The notes below the pieces were generated by a model that had not been told where the DNA came from, did not search any database, and was given only the letters and a program-made list of their open reading frames with translations. A program made the translations under genes and the position numbers. A stretch of 41,491 nt of DNA from an uncultured Verrucomicrobia subdivision 3 bacterium (GTDB lineage: Bacteria > Verrucomicrobiota > Verrucomicrobiia > Limisphaerales > UBA11358), in the NCBI GenBank assembly GCA_903842235.1, contig CAIMLG010000043.1:1-41491 (forward strand), read 5' to 3'. Of this stretch, positions 1 through 8,182 are shown one piece after another. How positions within the stretch are numbered: the first letter of the stretch is position 1; each line of letters begins with the position of its first letter.

Positions 1-62
1 CCTCGTCCACGTTGCTCCCACCGATAAAACTGTTCGGAGAGCTGCTCGTGGATGTTGCCCAT
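1..62 (-). CDS. N-terminal fragment of an unrecognised protein, cut by the window edge
   Basis: An ATG at 62-60 on the minus strand opens a frame that stays open for the 20 codons left in the window. The peptide begins MGNIHEQLSEQF and is rich in charged and aromatic residues. The start lies 3 bases after the stop of the membrane-protein gene at 66-785, so the two are probably co-transcribed and translationally coupled. The fragment is too short to assign to a family. It is reported because the spacing and continuous frame look like a real downstream gene. Confidence 0.55.
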   Translation of the reverse strand, partial: MGNIHEQLSEQFYRWEQRGR

Positions 63-65
63 AAT

Positions 66-785
66 TTACGGCTGCTCCGGGCCGGTCTTCGGCGGCAGTG
101 CCTTGTAGAGCTCCCCGAGAATTGGCGCGCGTTGGAATTGCTGCGTCAGCTTGACGCCCTTGGCGGCGGTGACTTCTTCCGCGAGCTTTTGCACGACCTG
201 CGGGACGATGCTCAAATAAAGCATCCGCGTGTCGTGCCGATAGTAAGTCTCCTTGCGAAACCAGAGCTCATAGATCGGTCCAATGCCCGCCAGCTTGACC
301 AAAAAGGTGTCGAGTTGATAAAGCCCCATGCTCATGGCGTTCCGCAGCACCTGGGTGATGGCCGCCAAAAAGGTGACGAACGCGATGCCCGCGAACGTTA
401 CGCCCAGGTAATTGACCAGAATCAGATAAAAGCCAAAAAACAATCCTCCGACGAGCAGCAGATGCCACAGTTCGATCACCGGCGGGACAAACAGGGTGCG
501 GCAGGAGAAAAAGTAAAGGTTGCCGAACGGTGCGGCGCAGATGTCAATGGTCAGGCGTTCCCGCATCAGGCGGAGATAGACCCGTTTCTCGGAGAACATC
601 CCGCCCTCGGCGAATTCGACATAGGACATGTCGAGTTGCGGAATCTTTTTGGTGGCGAGCTCGCGTTTGACGGCTTCGTAAAATTCGAGCGGGGGATGGT
701 TGAAACCATCGACGGGGGAAATCCAATGTTGCAGGATGTTATCATCATGCTCGCCCTTTTTTGACTTGAATCCAAAGATGTCCAT
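66..785 (-). CDS. Small integral membrane protein of unknown function
   Basis: The 239-residue protein has a soluble N-terminal part of about 100 residues. Two adjacent hydrophobic segments follow (roughly residues 103-122 and 126-146, around ELWHLLLVGGLFFGFYLILV and FAGIAFVTFLAAI), and then a soluble C-terminal region of about 90 residues. Both tails are therefore probably on the same side of the membrane. No catalytic motif or known family was recognised. It is followed after 3 bases by another minus-strand gene that leaves the window, and it diverges from the PEGA-domain gene at 914. It could be an accessory membrane subunit for the truncated neighbour, but that is only an inference from spacing. 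Confidence 0.75.
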   Translation of the reverse strand: MDIFGFKSKKGEHDDNILQHWISPVDGFNHPPLEFYEAVKRELATKKIPQLDMSYVEFAEGGMFSEKRVYLRLMRERLTIDICAAPFGNLYFFSCRTLFVPPVIELWHLLLVGGLFFGFYLILVNYLGVTFAGIAFVTFLAAITQVLRNAMSMGLYQLDTFLVKLAGIGPIYELWFRKETYYRHDTRMLYLSIVPQVVQKLAEEVTAAKGVKLTQQFQRAPILGELYKALPPKTGPEQP

Positions 786-913
786 GTCAAGAATCCCGGC
801 AAATATGAAGGCAGAGCCCGGCTGGGGTCAACTGCCAAAAGTATTGGCGGGAAATCCCTTCCGCGTTTCCAGCTTCACCTTGGGACTATGCGGTATCGTC
901 GTGCAATAATGTT

Positions 914-2482
914 ATGAGCAACAATGACGATGGTTCAATCCGGTTGTGGGCGCGCGTGCTCCGCCCGCTGGCGTGGTGGTTTCTGCTGGTGCTGGTGCTT
1001 TACGGGATCCGGCTGCACCAACGGCTGATGGAGAATACCCGGTTGCATTTCACCGTCACGGTGGCGGGCCATGGGGGTTTCCCGGAGCCGGCGGCGATGC
1101 TCGACGGGCAGGCGGCTGAAAGCGGCCAGCAAATCACCCCAGGCTGGCACCGATTCCAAGTCACCCATCCCAAGGGCGTGACTTTCAACAAGAGCATGCT
1201 CACCGGGTATGGCAGGCTTGACTTCGGATGCATTGATCTCCAGCGGGCGACCGGAACCTTGATGGTCACCACTCGACCCGCCGCAAAATCACTCGTGATT
1301 CGCGGGCCGGAGTTCCAACAGACGTGGGCGAACACCACCGGCACCAACGTCACCGTCCCGACGGACGAGTATCTCGTCACCGCCCAATATCCCTTTTCCG
1401 AGGAACGCAACAGCGTGGTCGTCTCGGCCAACCAGTCGGCGGCGGTGACCATCGCGCCCCGCTTCGGAGCGGTGCGGTTGGAAAGCGATCCGACGGGCGC
1501 AACGGTGCGGAATGAAAATGGAACGGTGTTGGGGACAACGCCGGTCACGGTGCCGCAACTGAAAGCGGGCAACTGGCAGTTCACGCTTGATCGCGACGGT
1601 TATGAGTCGCTCAGCACGCGCATGGTGATCAAGCCCGACCAGACCAATCTGTTTCAGACCAAGCTGGTGAACCGATACTACGCGGCGGCTCTACGCGAGG
1701 CGCAGAGTTATTTCAAGAACGGGCGCTATGCTGAAGCGGCCAGTGCCGCTGACGAAGCGCTCAAACACCAGGCCGACGACCCCGTGGCCATGACACTGCG
1801 CCGGGAAGCGGCCGGGCTGAATCATCTGGCACAGGCCCGGCTGAATGCCGACCGAGGCAATTACCTTGCGGCCATCGCCGAGTTGCACGATTCCACAAAC
1901 TTCATTTCGGAGAGCGCGGAAACCCGCCAGATGCTGGCCGATTACACCCAGCGGGAGACCGAACGCGCCGAGGCGGAAAAGAAGCGGCAGGAGGCGGAGC
2001 TTGCCGAGCAGCGGGCACGGGGGAAGATCCAGGAACTGTATAAGGCTTTCAACGTCTTGGTGAGCGGGTTTGAAGATGCCAACAAGTATCGCGAGCACGA
2101 ACTGACTACCGCTGTCGAGGTCGGGGTTGTGGCTTCAGCCATCCAGCAGGCGTTTTCCGGCGGCGACCCTAGCTTCAAAATCGTGCGGTCTGAACAACCT
2201 CGATCTGATTTGTTCGCCTTGCAGGCGCGGCAGACCATGCTGTTGAGTTACCGGGATTGTTTCATCGTCGGCAGCCAGGTGCGGCCCGGCGAGACGCGGA
2301 TTGTGTTCAAGGTGCTGGAATACGACCATCTGCCGGTTTTGAATCTGCTGGGCGGACTCATCACCGCAACCATCACCCAGTCCGGCCAGAACTCGACCCA
2401 GCGGGCGCAATTTCAGGAACAGATCCGGCGGGGTGCGCCGCTCGTGGAGGAGAGAATCCGCCAGGCGTTAGGCAGCAAGTAG
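914..2482 (+). CDS. Membrane-anchored PEGA-domain protein with TPR-like and coiled-coil regions
   Basis: The 522-residue protein has one N-terminal membrane segment at about residues 14-32 (LRPLAWWFLLVLVLYGI) and a mostly extracytoplasmic body. A PEGA-type beta domain lies at about 184-252, with the usual pattern of SDPTGATVRNENG, LGTTPVTVPQLKAG and DGYESLS. A TPR-like helical stretch follows at about 255-325 (AQSYFKNGRYAEAASAADEA). Next come a charged coiled coil at about 341-375 and a C-terminal domain of unknown type. PEGA domains are found in surface-layer and envelope-associated proteins, and TPR/coiled-coil parts usually bind other proteins. An envelope scaffold or sensor role is likely but not proven. 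The upstream gene is divergent and no strong Shine-Dalgarno site is visible before the ATG. Confidence 0.85.
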   Translation: MSNNDDGSIRLWARVLRPLAWWFLLVLVLYGIRLHQRLMENTRLHFTVTVAGHGGFPEPAAMLDGQAAESGQQITPGWHRFQVTHPKGVTFNKSMLTGYGRLDFGCIDLQRATGTLMVTTRPAAKSLVIRGPEFQQTWANTTGTNVTVPTDEYLVTAQYPFSEERNSVVVSANQSAAVTIAPRFGAVRLESDPTGATVRNENGTVLGTTPVTVPQLKAGNWQFTLDRDGYESLSTRMVIKPDQTNLFQTKLVNRYYAAALREAQSYFKNGRYAEAASAADEALKHQADDPVAMTLRREAAGLNHLAQARLNADRGNYLAAIAELHDSTNFISESAETRQMLADYTQRETERAEAEKKRQEAELAEQRARGKIQELYKAFNVLVSGFEDANKYREHELTTAVEVGVVASAIQQAFSGGDPSFKIVRSEQPRSDLFALQARQTMLLSYRDCFIVGSQVRPGETRIVFKVLEYDHLPVLNLLGGLITATITQSGQNSTQRAQFQEQIRRGAPLVEERIRQALGSK

Positions 2483-2518
2483 GCTTTGCGAAACGGCGGC
2501 GCGACAATACCAGATATT

Positions 2519-2809
2519 GTGAGCAAAAAGAATCATCGCGGCAGTGACTTCCGGGATTTCCTGAAGAAACAGGGAATTTTTGAAAAGGTTGAGGCTCGCG
2601 CTTTGAAGCCTGCGTTGAGCTTACAATTGGACCGGCTGCGCCAGAAAAATAGAATCACAAAAACGGAAATGGCGGCGCGAATGAAAACCAACCGCGCCGC
2701 CGTTAACCGCCTACTGGACATGTCTCATCCCTCGGCTACCCTGAATATGTTAAGTCAAGCGGCTGGCGTCTTGGGGCGCAGGATAAGGATTGAATTGTTG
2801 CCGGCATGA
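2519..2809 (+). CDS. Small HTH (XRE/antitoxin-like) DNA-binding protein
   Basis: The frame is open from an ATG at 2486, but that start lies 3 bases after the PEGA-gene stop and adds residues unlike the rest. A GTG at 2519 gives 96 residues and is preferred. The C-terminal half is a helix-turn-helix: LDRLRQKNRITKTEMAARMKTNRAAVNRLLD, then a helical stretch ending in RRIRIELLPA. This layout matches the HTH antitoxin-like proteins that partner RelE/HigB-type toxins. No toxin-sized ORF adjoins it on the plus strand, so it may be a solitary regulator or the remnant of a pair. Its 3' end is about 40 bp from the end of the convergent ATPase gene. Confidence 0.7.
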   Translation: MSKKNHRGSDFRDFLKKQGIFEKVEARALKPALSLQLDRLRQKNRITKTEMAARMKTNRAAVNRLLDMSHPSATLNMLSQAAGVLGRRIRIELLPA

Positions 2810-2850
2810 GCTTTATGCCCCTGCAATTGAAAGCTGCCACTCATGGTTGC

Positions 2851-4110
2851 TTATCCGAGAACTGAAACATCCAATATCTCAAATTTCACGTCTTGAAACC
2901 GGCGTGACAACACGCTGGCTTGCCACCCATTCGCAAGATAATGTTCCAGTTGCCGTCGCGCGGCGGCGGTGAGCTTCTTAAATTTCACTTCCGACACCAC
3001 GGCGCATCCTGGTTCGGCGCGGACGTAGTCGAACTCCACGTTGGCTTCCCAATAACGCGCGGCGTCCAGGTGTTGCTGCCGGCAGAAATCTTCAAACACT
3101 GTTGCTGCATGATCGTGAATCAACTTCTCCCGTTCCGCCCGGCTGTAGGTTTGCCAGCGGGTCCGGTGCGGGGAATAGACTTGAAACCAGAATCGCAGCG
3201 CCGGGTCTTGAATGCGATACCGCGACTTCTTCGTCGACCGCAGGCTTTCCCCGAACGGAATCTCCCGCGTCAAAATCGAAGCATCCAGCAATTGCTGAAA
3301 CGTTCGGCCGAGATTCGTCTGTGCCGTGCCAAGCCGCGCGGCAATCTCCGAAGGTTTTTCCGCCCCGCGCCCCACGGCCTCCAAAACCGACTGGGCGGTC
3401 ATGCCCGCAATATTTTCGTCCCTCAGGATGCGCAGCGGTTCATCTTCGAGAAATGCCGACCGGCCAAAAAACAGTTCGTCTGCCAAATCCAATGCTGACG
3501 CCTTCGGTTCCACGAACTCCCAGTATTTCGGAATGCCGCCGACCAAGGCGAAGCGGGTGAACGACTCCATATCATCCGGTTTGATGCCACACGCCTCACA
3601 AAAGGCCCGGTAGCTCATGGGTTCAACATGTATCAACTTGCGGGCGCGTTGATACAGCGGCGCGGACCGATTCAAAAAACAATCATTCATCGCGCTCGCG
3701 CTGGAACCGGCCAGCACCAGCGTAAATGATTTTGGCCGCTGGTGGTCCAGCCAGCGTTGCAGCACGCTCGGCAGCGAGGGATCGGAGGCGACCAGATAGG
3801 GAAACTCATCCAGACACAGGATGGAATGTCCCTTCTGCAAACTGAACAACTCCAGCAGTTCCACCCAGTTCTTGGGAACGATATTTGTTTTCAGCGACGC
3901 ACCAATATCCCGCATCACCTGCTCGATTTGAATGGCGGCGGCGGCTTCAATGGCCTGACTGTAAAGCCCGTTTCGCGGTTTGAGCCAGTGGGTCAACAGG
4001 CGCGTCTTGCCGACCCGGCGGCGGCCAAACACCACCAGCAACCCGCCGGCTTTGGTGGCGGCATCCAGTTCTTTCAATTCTTCGGCGCGGTTCGTAAACA
4101 ATAATTCCAT
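2851..4110 (-). CDS. AAA-type ATPase of the archaeal-ATPase/DUF234 kind
   Basis: The 419-residue protein has a P-loop GRRRVGKT at about 29-36 and a Walker B strand ILCLDEFPYL with D101/E102. A sensor-like strand LAGSSAS is followed by RSAPLYQRA, which is typical of this ATPase group. After a winged-helix region, the C-terminal part (VEFDYVR then SEVKFKK) resembles the DUF234 domain, with a PD-(D/E)xK-like D...ExK signature. It is known as a widespread family in archaea and bacteria whose role is poorly defined. Nuclease or mobile-element links have been suggested. AAGGG lies 9 bases before the ATG, and two AACATnATGTT palindromes lie just upstream, so it is probably repressed by a DNA-binding partner, perhaps one of the flanking HTH proteins. 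Confidence 0.88.
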   Translation of the reverse strand: MELLFTNRAEELKELDAATKAGGLLVVFGRRRVGKTRLLTHWLKPRNGLYSQAIEAAAAIQIEQVMRDIGASLKTNIVPKNWVELLELFSLQKGHSILCLDEFPYLVASDPSLPSVLQRWLDHQRPKSFTLVLAGSSASAMNDCFLNRSAPLYQRARKLIHVEPMSYRAFCEACGIKPDDMESFTRFALVGGIPKYWEFVEPKASALDLADELFFGRSAFLEDEPLRILRDENIAGMTAQSVLEAVGRGAEKPSEIAARLGTAQTNLGRTFQQLLDASILTREIPFGESLRSTKKSRYRIQDPALRFWFQVYSPHRTRWQTYSRAEREKLIHDHAATVFEDFCRQQHLDAARYWEANVEFDYVRAEPGCAVVSEVKFKKLTAAARRQLEHYLANGWQASVLSRRFQDVKFEILDVSVLG

Positions 4111-4144
4111 GCCGAAACCCTTGCGTTAAATATTATGCGTGTCA

Positions 4145-4171
4145 AACATTATGTTAGCAGAACATCATGTT
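4145..4171. promoter_or_regulatory. Twin palindromic operator-like sites AACATnATGTT
   Basis: Two perfect 11-bp palindromes, AACATTATGTT (4145-4155) and AACATCATGTT (4161-4171), start 16 bp apart in the AT-rich space between the divergent ATPase and XRE genes. On the minus strand a TTGACA (4144-4139) and CATAAT (4136-4131) lie beside them, so a bound repressor would cover the probable ATPase promoter. The two-site spacing suggests cooperative binding of two dimers. Confidence 0.6.
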
Positions 4172-4183
4172 ACAGATGAAATG

Positions 4184-4198
4184 AATCAATTTTTGATT
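4184..4198. repeat. Short palindrome AATCAA-TTT-TTGATT
   Basis: Perfect 6-bp arms around three T residues, 13 bp beyond the twin operator-like sites and within the same 186-bp intergenic region. It may be a further regulatory site or part of a promoter. No other function is visible. Confidence 0.4.
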
Positions 4199-4282
4199 AT
4201 AAGATGCCGAGTTCTCATCCAGTTTTCTCCACACCTCAGTCCTAGCTTGGGTGAGGAGCTGGTCGCCAATAGTCCTCACCTG

Positions 4283-4288
4283 AAGGAG
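4283..4288 (+). promoter_or_regulatory. Shine-Dalgarno site that fixes a TTG start
   Basis: AAGGAG lies 8 bases before TTG at 4297-4299. No in-frame ATG precedes the HTH domain, so this site supports the TTG codon as the start of the XRE gene. Confidence 0.65.
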
Positions 4289-4296
4289 TAGCACTG

Positions 4297-4602
4297 TTGG
4301 GTATTACAGGTCGCCAAATTCAAGTAGATTATCCAGCTAATTTAGGCTTACAGAAGCAGTCTAAAGTCTTGTCTTTCAATGTAAAGACAGCAGGCGATTG
4401 GATTAAAGTCAAGCGGCTGGAGAAAAACCTCACACCCGGCCATGTCGCGGCGAAAATGGGTATTGCAGCATCACTGGTTTGCTCTTGGGAAAGTAGCGCC
4501 CGTCAGCCTGACAGCCAGCAGTTGGCGGTTTTGGCATCTGTCTTGAGATTCGATGCCAAGAATTTCATGGCGCACGTCGACAATCCCCTGACCGCCCCAT
4601 AA
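4297..4602 (+). CDS. XRE-family HTH transcriptional regulator
   Basis: The 101-residue protein has a leader of about 30 residues followed by a classic XRE helix-turn-helix. GDWIKVKRLEKNLTPGHVAAK is the first helix pair, and MGIAASLVCSWESSARQPDS is the recognition helix with the WE...P signature. The TTG start is chosen because of the AAGGAG site 8 bases upstream. Proteins of this compact type often sit next to mobile or accessory modules. It is divergent from the DUF234-type ATPase, with the AACATnATGTT palindromes between them, so it is the leading candidate to bind those sites. This pairing is an inference. It converges on the end of the acetylesterase gene at 4643. Confidence 0.72.
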   Translation: MGITGRQIQVDYPANLGLQKQSKVLSFNVKTAGDWIKVKRLEKNLTPGHVAAKMGIAASLVCSWESSARQPDSQQLAVLASVLRFDAKNFMAHVDNPLTAP

Positions 4603-4642
4603 GGGTGGATTTTTCACCTTGCCAAAACAGTGAAATATTAAA

Positions 4643-6967
4643 TCAGTGTTTCCCTAACGCCTTGTCCAGATATCCGCCCACCTGTTCCGCCCACATCTTG
4701 CCGTGAGCCGAAAGTCCTTTGAGGCTGAAGTGAATGCCTTTGCCGTTGTTATCGCGGTTGTCGCCGGTGAGCGTGTCGGTGTCCGGGCCAGCCAAGGCGA
4801 CGCCGGTGTCCCAGAGTTGTTTCTGCGCTGAGCGGGTTGTCGCATACGACGGTTTTTCAGGATTGTGATAGGAAACCTGCGCGACAAACCACGGGAACTG
4901 CCAACCCGCCGCTGCGGTAGAGCCGCGAATGACTTCCGTGAGCCGCAGCGCATACTCGTCCGACGTCAATCCCACGTCCGACTCGCCCTGATGCCAGAGC
5001 ACAGCGCGGAATCCGCCGACGCCAAGTTGATGAATGCGCGTCATCATCCAGTTGTGCAACTCCTCACCCGGACGCCATTGCTTCACGCTCGTGCCGCCGT
5101 GGCCGGTGGTCGCGATGCCAATTGGCACATGGTAACGCTCAAACATGGCATCGCCGAACGCCGGCCAGAAACTGCCGCCGCCGCTCCTGTCGTGCGGGCC
5201 GGGCTGCGGATCATCGGCGAGCTGCCACTCGCTGCCGCTGAACGCCGACACCATGCCGGAAGTCTGTTTGGTCTTTTCCTGGCCGTAGTTGGTGGAGTTG
5301 GACTGGCCCGCGCCGACGAAAACTTCGCCGACGCCGAATTTATCCACCGTGGTCGTCGCGACCACTTTTCCAGCTTTCAACGCGCGCACTTCAAGCTGAT
5401 ACCAACCGCCCGCCGCCAGCGGCAATTCCGCGTGAAAACTCCGCGTCGCTGCCACCAGCGGCAACCGCTGCCACGCCGCCGGCAACACGCCTTCCAGCGG
5501 CTTGCCGACAATGCGCGCCTCCACGGCGTCGCAATCCACCGCCACACGGCCGCTCACGACCACCGAGCCGCTCAAACGCGAGCTGCGCTGGAAGACCTGG
5601 TAGTTGCGCGGCGAAAGCACGGTCAACTCCTTCTCGACCACCGGCGCGGGCATGGTGAGCGCGGACACTTTCGCGGCTTCGGCAGACGTGGCGCTGCCGA
5701 TCTTGAAAGTGATTTGCCGCTTCTCTCCCGGCGCGAGGATTACCTCCCAGACCTGCGAGTTTTGCTCCCAAGGCCAGACTTTCAGGCCGCCCTCGATCTC
5801 CAGCCGCGAATTTTCACGAAACCAAACCGTCTTCGCGGCATTCTGGCTGACGGGCATCTTGGCAAACTCACCCTGCTCGTTCATGAAAGCGCTGACGGCA
5901 AAATCAAACACGATGTAGAACGGCATCGGCTTGTCGGCGAGACTCTCCAACGACCACCCCATCGTGTCCGCACCGAACTCGTAACGGATGGCAGCCTTTT
6001 CCCCTTTCGCGGTGATGCTATTGCCGACCTGCTCGATGACCGGCAATTTCACCGGCCCGCCATAAAAAAAGTAACTGCCGCGCGAAATGCGGACCTTGGC
6101 ATTCAGAAACTCGCGCCCACCAACGCGCAAACTCGTGAGGCAACCATCGTCGGCAACGGACGCTTCATACTTGGGCGTCTTGACAACGCGCCCGCCGTTC
6201 GCGGTTTCAATAGTGACGCCCGCTGCGGTGACGCTGACAGGCTTGGAGGCAACCACTGGCGCGGGCGCGGCGGATGCCGTCGCGAGCGTGGCAATCTTTG
6301 CAGCCTCGGCGGGCGAAGTGTCGCCGATTTTCAGCGTGACCTGACGCTTCTCTTTGGGCGCAAGGCTCACCTGCCAGACCTGGGAATTCTCCGTCCACGG
6401 CCAAACCGTGAGCCCGCCCTTAATCTCCAGCCGGGAATTTTCGCGAAACCAAACTGTCTTCCCCGCAGCCTGCTTGACGGGCGTCTTCGCCAAGACGCCC
6501 TTATCATCCATCATCACGCTGACGGCGTGATCGAAGACGATGTAGAACACCATCGGCTTGTCCGCCAGATTCTCCAACGACCACGTCATCGAGTCCGCGC
6601 CAAATTCGTAGCGGATCGCCGCCTGCTCGCCCTTCGCGGTGATGACATTCCCGGCCTGTTCGACAGCCGGCAATTTCAGCGGCCCGTTTTGAAAAAAGTA
6701 GCTACCACGCGAAATGCAGATTTTGGGATTCAGAAATTCACGTCCGCCGAGGCGCAGGTTGGTGAGACATCCGTCATCCGCCACCGTCGCCTCATACTTG
6801 GGCGTCTGGACGACCCGCGCGGCGCCGACGGTCTGGATGGAGACATCGTCCGCCACGGCGTTGCCGACAAACAAGGCCAGCGCCAGGGCCGGGACAAGGC
6901 CGAAGTTGCGGATGCCAGGACGGGCTGCACGGATGGCAACCGGGTTTGGATGGAGTGGATTGCTCAT
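4643..6967 (-). CDS. Secreted SASA-family carbohydrate O-acetylesterase with a duplicated N-terminal module
   Basis: The ATG at 6967 (774 residues) is preferred over a TTG at 6988, because GAAAG precedes it and it opens a signal peptide (hydrophobic FGLVPALALALFVGNAVA). Residues about 41-226 and 250-435 are two near-identical copies of an unnamed beta-rich module, each containing TPKYEA, GGREFLN, ISRGSYFF and TVWFRENSRLEI. After a linker domain, residues about 543-774 form a sialate-O-acetylesterase/SGNH-type domain. It has GAGQSNS (Ser556), WHQGESD (658-664) and GIHFS (His746) as the likely nucleophile and catalytic blocks. The family removes O-acetyl groups from sugars. It is the last gene of the long minus-strand operon, 17 bp after its neighbour, and probably de-acetylates the target glycan outside the cytoplasm. 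Confidence 0.85.
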   Translation of the reverse strand: MSNPLHPNPVAIRAARPGIRNFGLVPALALALFVGNAVADDVSIQTVGAARVVQTPKYEATVADDGCLTNLRLGGREFLNPKICISRGSYFFQNGPLKLPAVEQAGNVITAKGEQAAIRYEFGADSMTWSLENLADKPMVFYIVFDHAVSVMMDDKGVLAKTPVKQAAGKTVWFRENSRLEIKGGLTVWPWTENSQVWQVSLAPKEKRQVTLKIGDTSPAEAAKIATLATASAAPAPVVASKPVSVTAAGVTIETANGGRVVKTPKYEASVADDGCLTSLRVGGREFLNAKVRISRGSYFFYGGPVKLPVIEQVGNSITAKGEKAAIRYEFGADTMGWSLESLADKPMPFYIVFDFAVSAFMNEQGEFAKMPVSQNAAKTVWFRENSRLEIEGGLKVWPWEQNSQVWEVILAPGEKRQITFKIGSATSAEAAKVSALTMPAPVVEKELTVLSPRNYQVFQRSSRLSGSVVVSGRVAVDCDAVEARIVGKPLEGVLPAAWQRLPLVAATRSFHAELPLAAGGWYQLEVRALKAGKVVATTTVDKFGVGEVFVGAGQSNSTNYGQEKTKQTSGMVSAFSGSEWQLADDPQPGPHDRSGGGSFWPAFGDAMFERYHVPIGIATTGHGGTSVKQWRPGEELHNWMMTRIHQLGVGGFRAVLWHQGESDVGLTSDEYALRLTEVIRGSTAAAGWQFPWFVAQVSYHNPEKPSYATTRSAQKQLWDTGVALAGPDTDTLTGDNRDNNGKGIHFSLKGLSAHGKMWAEQVGGYLDKALGKH
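5679..6844 (-). repeat. Tandem duplicated module inside the acetylesterase gene (period 627 bp)
   Basis: Two copies of about 186 codons (roughly 6290-6844 and 5679-6217) repeat with a period of 209 residues. Matching landmarks are QTPKYEATVADDGCLT and KTPKYEASVADDGCLT, and FRENSRLEIKGG and FRENSRLEIEGG. The copies remain alike at the DNA level, which points to a fairly recent internal duplication or to repeated gene conversion. Confidence 0.8.
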
Positions 6968-6984
6968 AATTTTATTTCTTTCGA

Positions 6985-8142
6985 TCAACAGGCGGATTTC
7001 AGTTTGTTTTTGCTGCCGAGGAAATTCAAATCAATCGGGACGCGGACTTTGCCGCCGCTGCGAGAGACGAGCCGGACGGATCGGCCATCCGCCGTCGGCA
7101 GGATTTGCGCGACGCGGTCAAAGCCTTTAGGTATCGGCGCGACGGCCATGATGTAGTTGACCGTTAGCGGCGTCCTAGCATTGAGTGTGAAACACGTTGG
7201 CACGCCGACGGCCGAGAGCGGATTCTTTTTTGCCGACTCCGCCAGTCCGTAATGAAAATACGCGGTGACCTCCTCCAGCCCAAGCACGTTGACGTGACGG
7301 CCGTTCCACGGCGCGTAATGCCGCCCGCCGTTGGACAGCCAGAAAACGGTCTGCCGCAGCACGCGCGGGTCTTTCAACGCGAACCACACATAACCTTCCG
7401 CCGGAAACGTCACGGCGGTCCAACCGAACGGCTGCCGGTCGTCGCCGGTCAGCATGACGATGTCCTCAAACCCACGCCGCGCTGGATATGCGCCGAGGTC
7501 GGTCGCGCCGCCGTCGGCTAGCGGCACTTTCGCCAGCGAGTTAAATTTGCCGCCTACGCGCAGGCAGGAGTAGCCGCCGTCGGCGGGCCTCTCCACCGGC
7601 ACGGGCACGACAACGCCGCGCTGGAAGCGGCTGGTGGCAATCAGTCCGCTGCCGGGCGAGTCGGGAAATTTCAGCATCGCGTGGTGGCCGAAGTTCATCG
7701 GGCCGCTCATGCCGCTGATGACGTGGCGCTGGTAAATGGCCGTCTGGCCGGGGCGCAGCGTAATATATTTGTCCACCCGGCCCACGCGGACTTTGGTGGC
7801 CAGACTCAAGTGCAGGCTACCGGCGGCGGCGGATTCCAACCGCCATAGGCAGTTGGCGGTTTCGCCGTGAGGCGGATGCTGTTCGCCCTTGAACTTTGTG
7901 GCGTTGCCGCCGAAAGGCAGGCAGAAAAAATCGCCGCGTAACACGTTGAGAATGGGCGGCTGAGAGGGAGCGGTTTTTTCCTCCGCCCACGGCGCGATGG
8001 AAAACGGCTGAGCTTTTTTCCCGCCGACGCGGAACGTCACCGGACCAAGATGGCCGCCGGTTTCGGTCACAAACGCCTCAACCTCGCGCGTGGCAATGCG
8101 CCACGATGGCTGCCCGGATTTCATCTTCAATTTTGATTTCAT
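6985..8142 (-). CDS. Aldose-1-epimerase-like protein (galactose-mutarotase fold), function unassigned
   Basis: The 385-residue protein has no evident signal peptide. Its N-terminal order of elements resembles the aldose-epimerase superfamily: EVEAFVTETGGHLGPVTF, then GDFFCLPFGGN, then PPHGETANCLW, and later a conserved HHAMLKFP. That superfamily interconverts sugar anomers or binds sugars, but the usual catalytic pair could not be placed with certainty. Residues 295-349 (YFHYGLAES to RVAQILP) match the central part of the mosaic pseudogene just upstream. The gene lies 40 bp after that pseudogene and 17 bp before the acetylesterase. It may act on a sugar released by the operon's hydrolases, or may be a carbohydrate-binding protein. 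Confidence 0.65.
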   Translation of the reverse strand: MKSKLKMKSGQPSWRIATREVEAFVTETGGHLGPVTFRVGGKKAQPFSIAPWAEEKTAPSQPPILNVLRGDFFCLPFGGNATKFKGEQHPPHGETANCLWRLESAAAGSLHLSLATKVRVGRVDKYITLRPGQTAIYQRHVISGMSGPMNFGHHAMLKFPDSPGSGLIATSRFQRGVVVPVPVERPADGGYSCLRVGGKFNSLAKVPLADGGATDLGAYPARRGFEDIVMLTGDDRQPFGWTAVTFPAEGYVWFALKDPRVLRQTVFWLSNGGRHYAPWNGRHVNVLGLEEVTAYFHYGLAESAKKNPLSAVGVPTCFTLNARTPLTVNYIMAVAPIPKGFDRVAQILPTADGRSVRLVSRSGGKVRVPIDLNFLGSKNKLKSAC

Positions 8143-8182
8143 GCTCTGGTCAATATCAACGGCAACAGCGTGGTGGGCATTG

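Noticed and set aside
879..910. Promoter-like TTGGGA and AATAAT before the PEGA-domain gene
   Set aside because: The -10-like box lies only 3 bases before the ATG, so transcription would begin within the coding region.
4605..4630. Possible terminator between the convergent XRE and acetylesterase genes (AAGGGTG and CACCTT around a T-rich loop)
   Set aside because: The arms are short and bulged and no T-run follows the stem, so the evidence is too weak to list.
4865..7156. 763-codon plus-strand frame opposite the acetylesterase and aldose-epimerase-like genes
   Set aside because: It has no recognisable domain, is full of Arg and His, and lies opposite genes with clear motifs. It arises from the G+C-rich codon use of the other strand.
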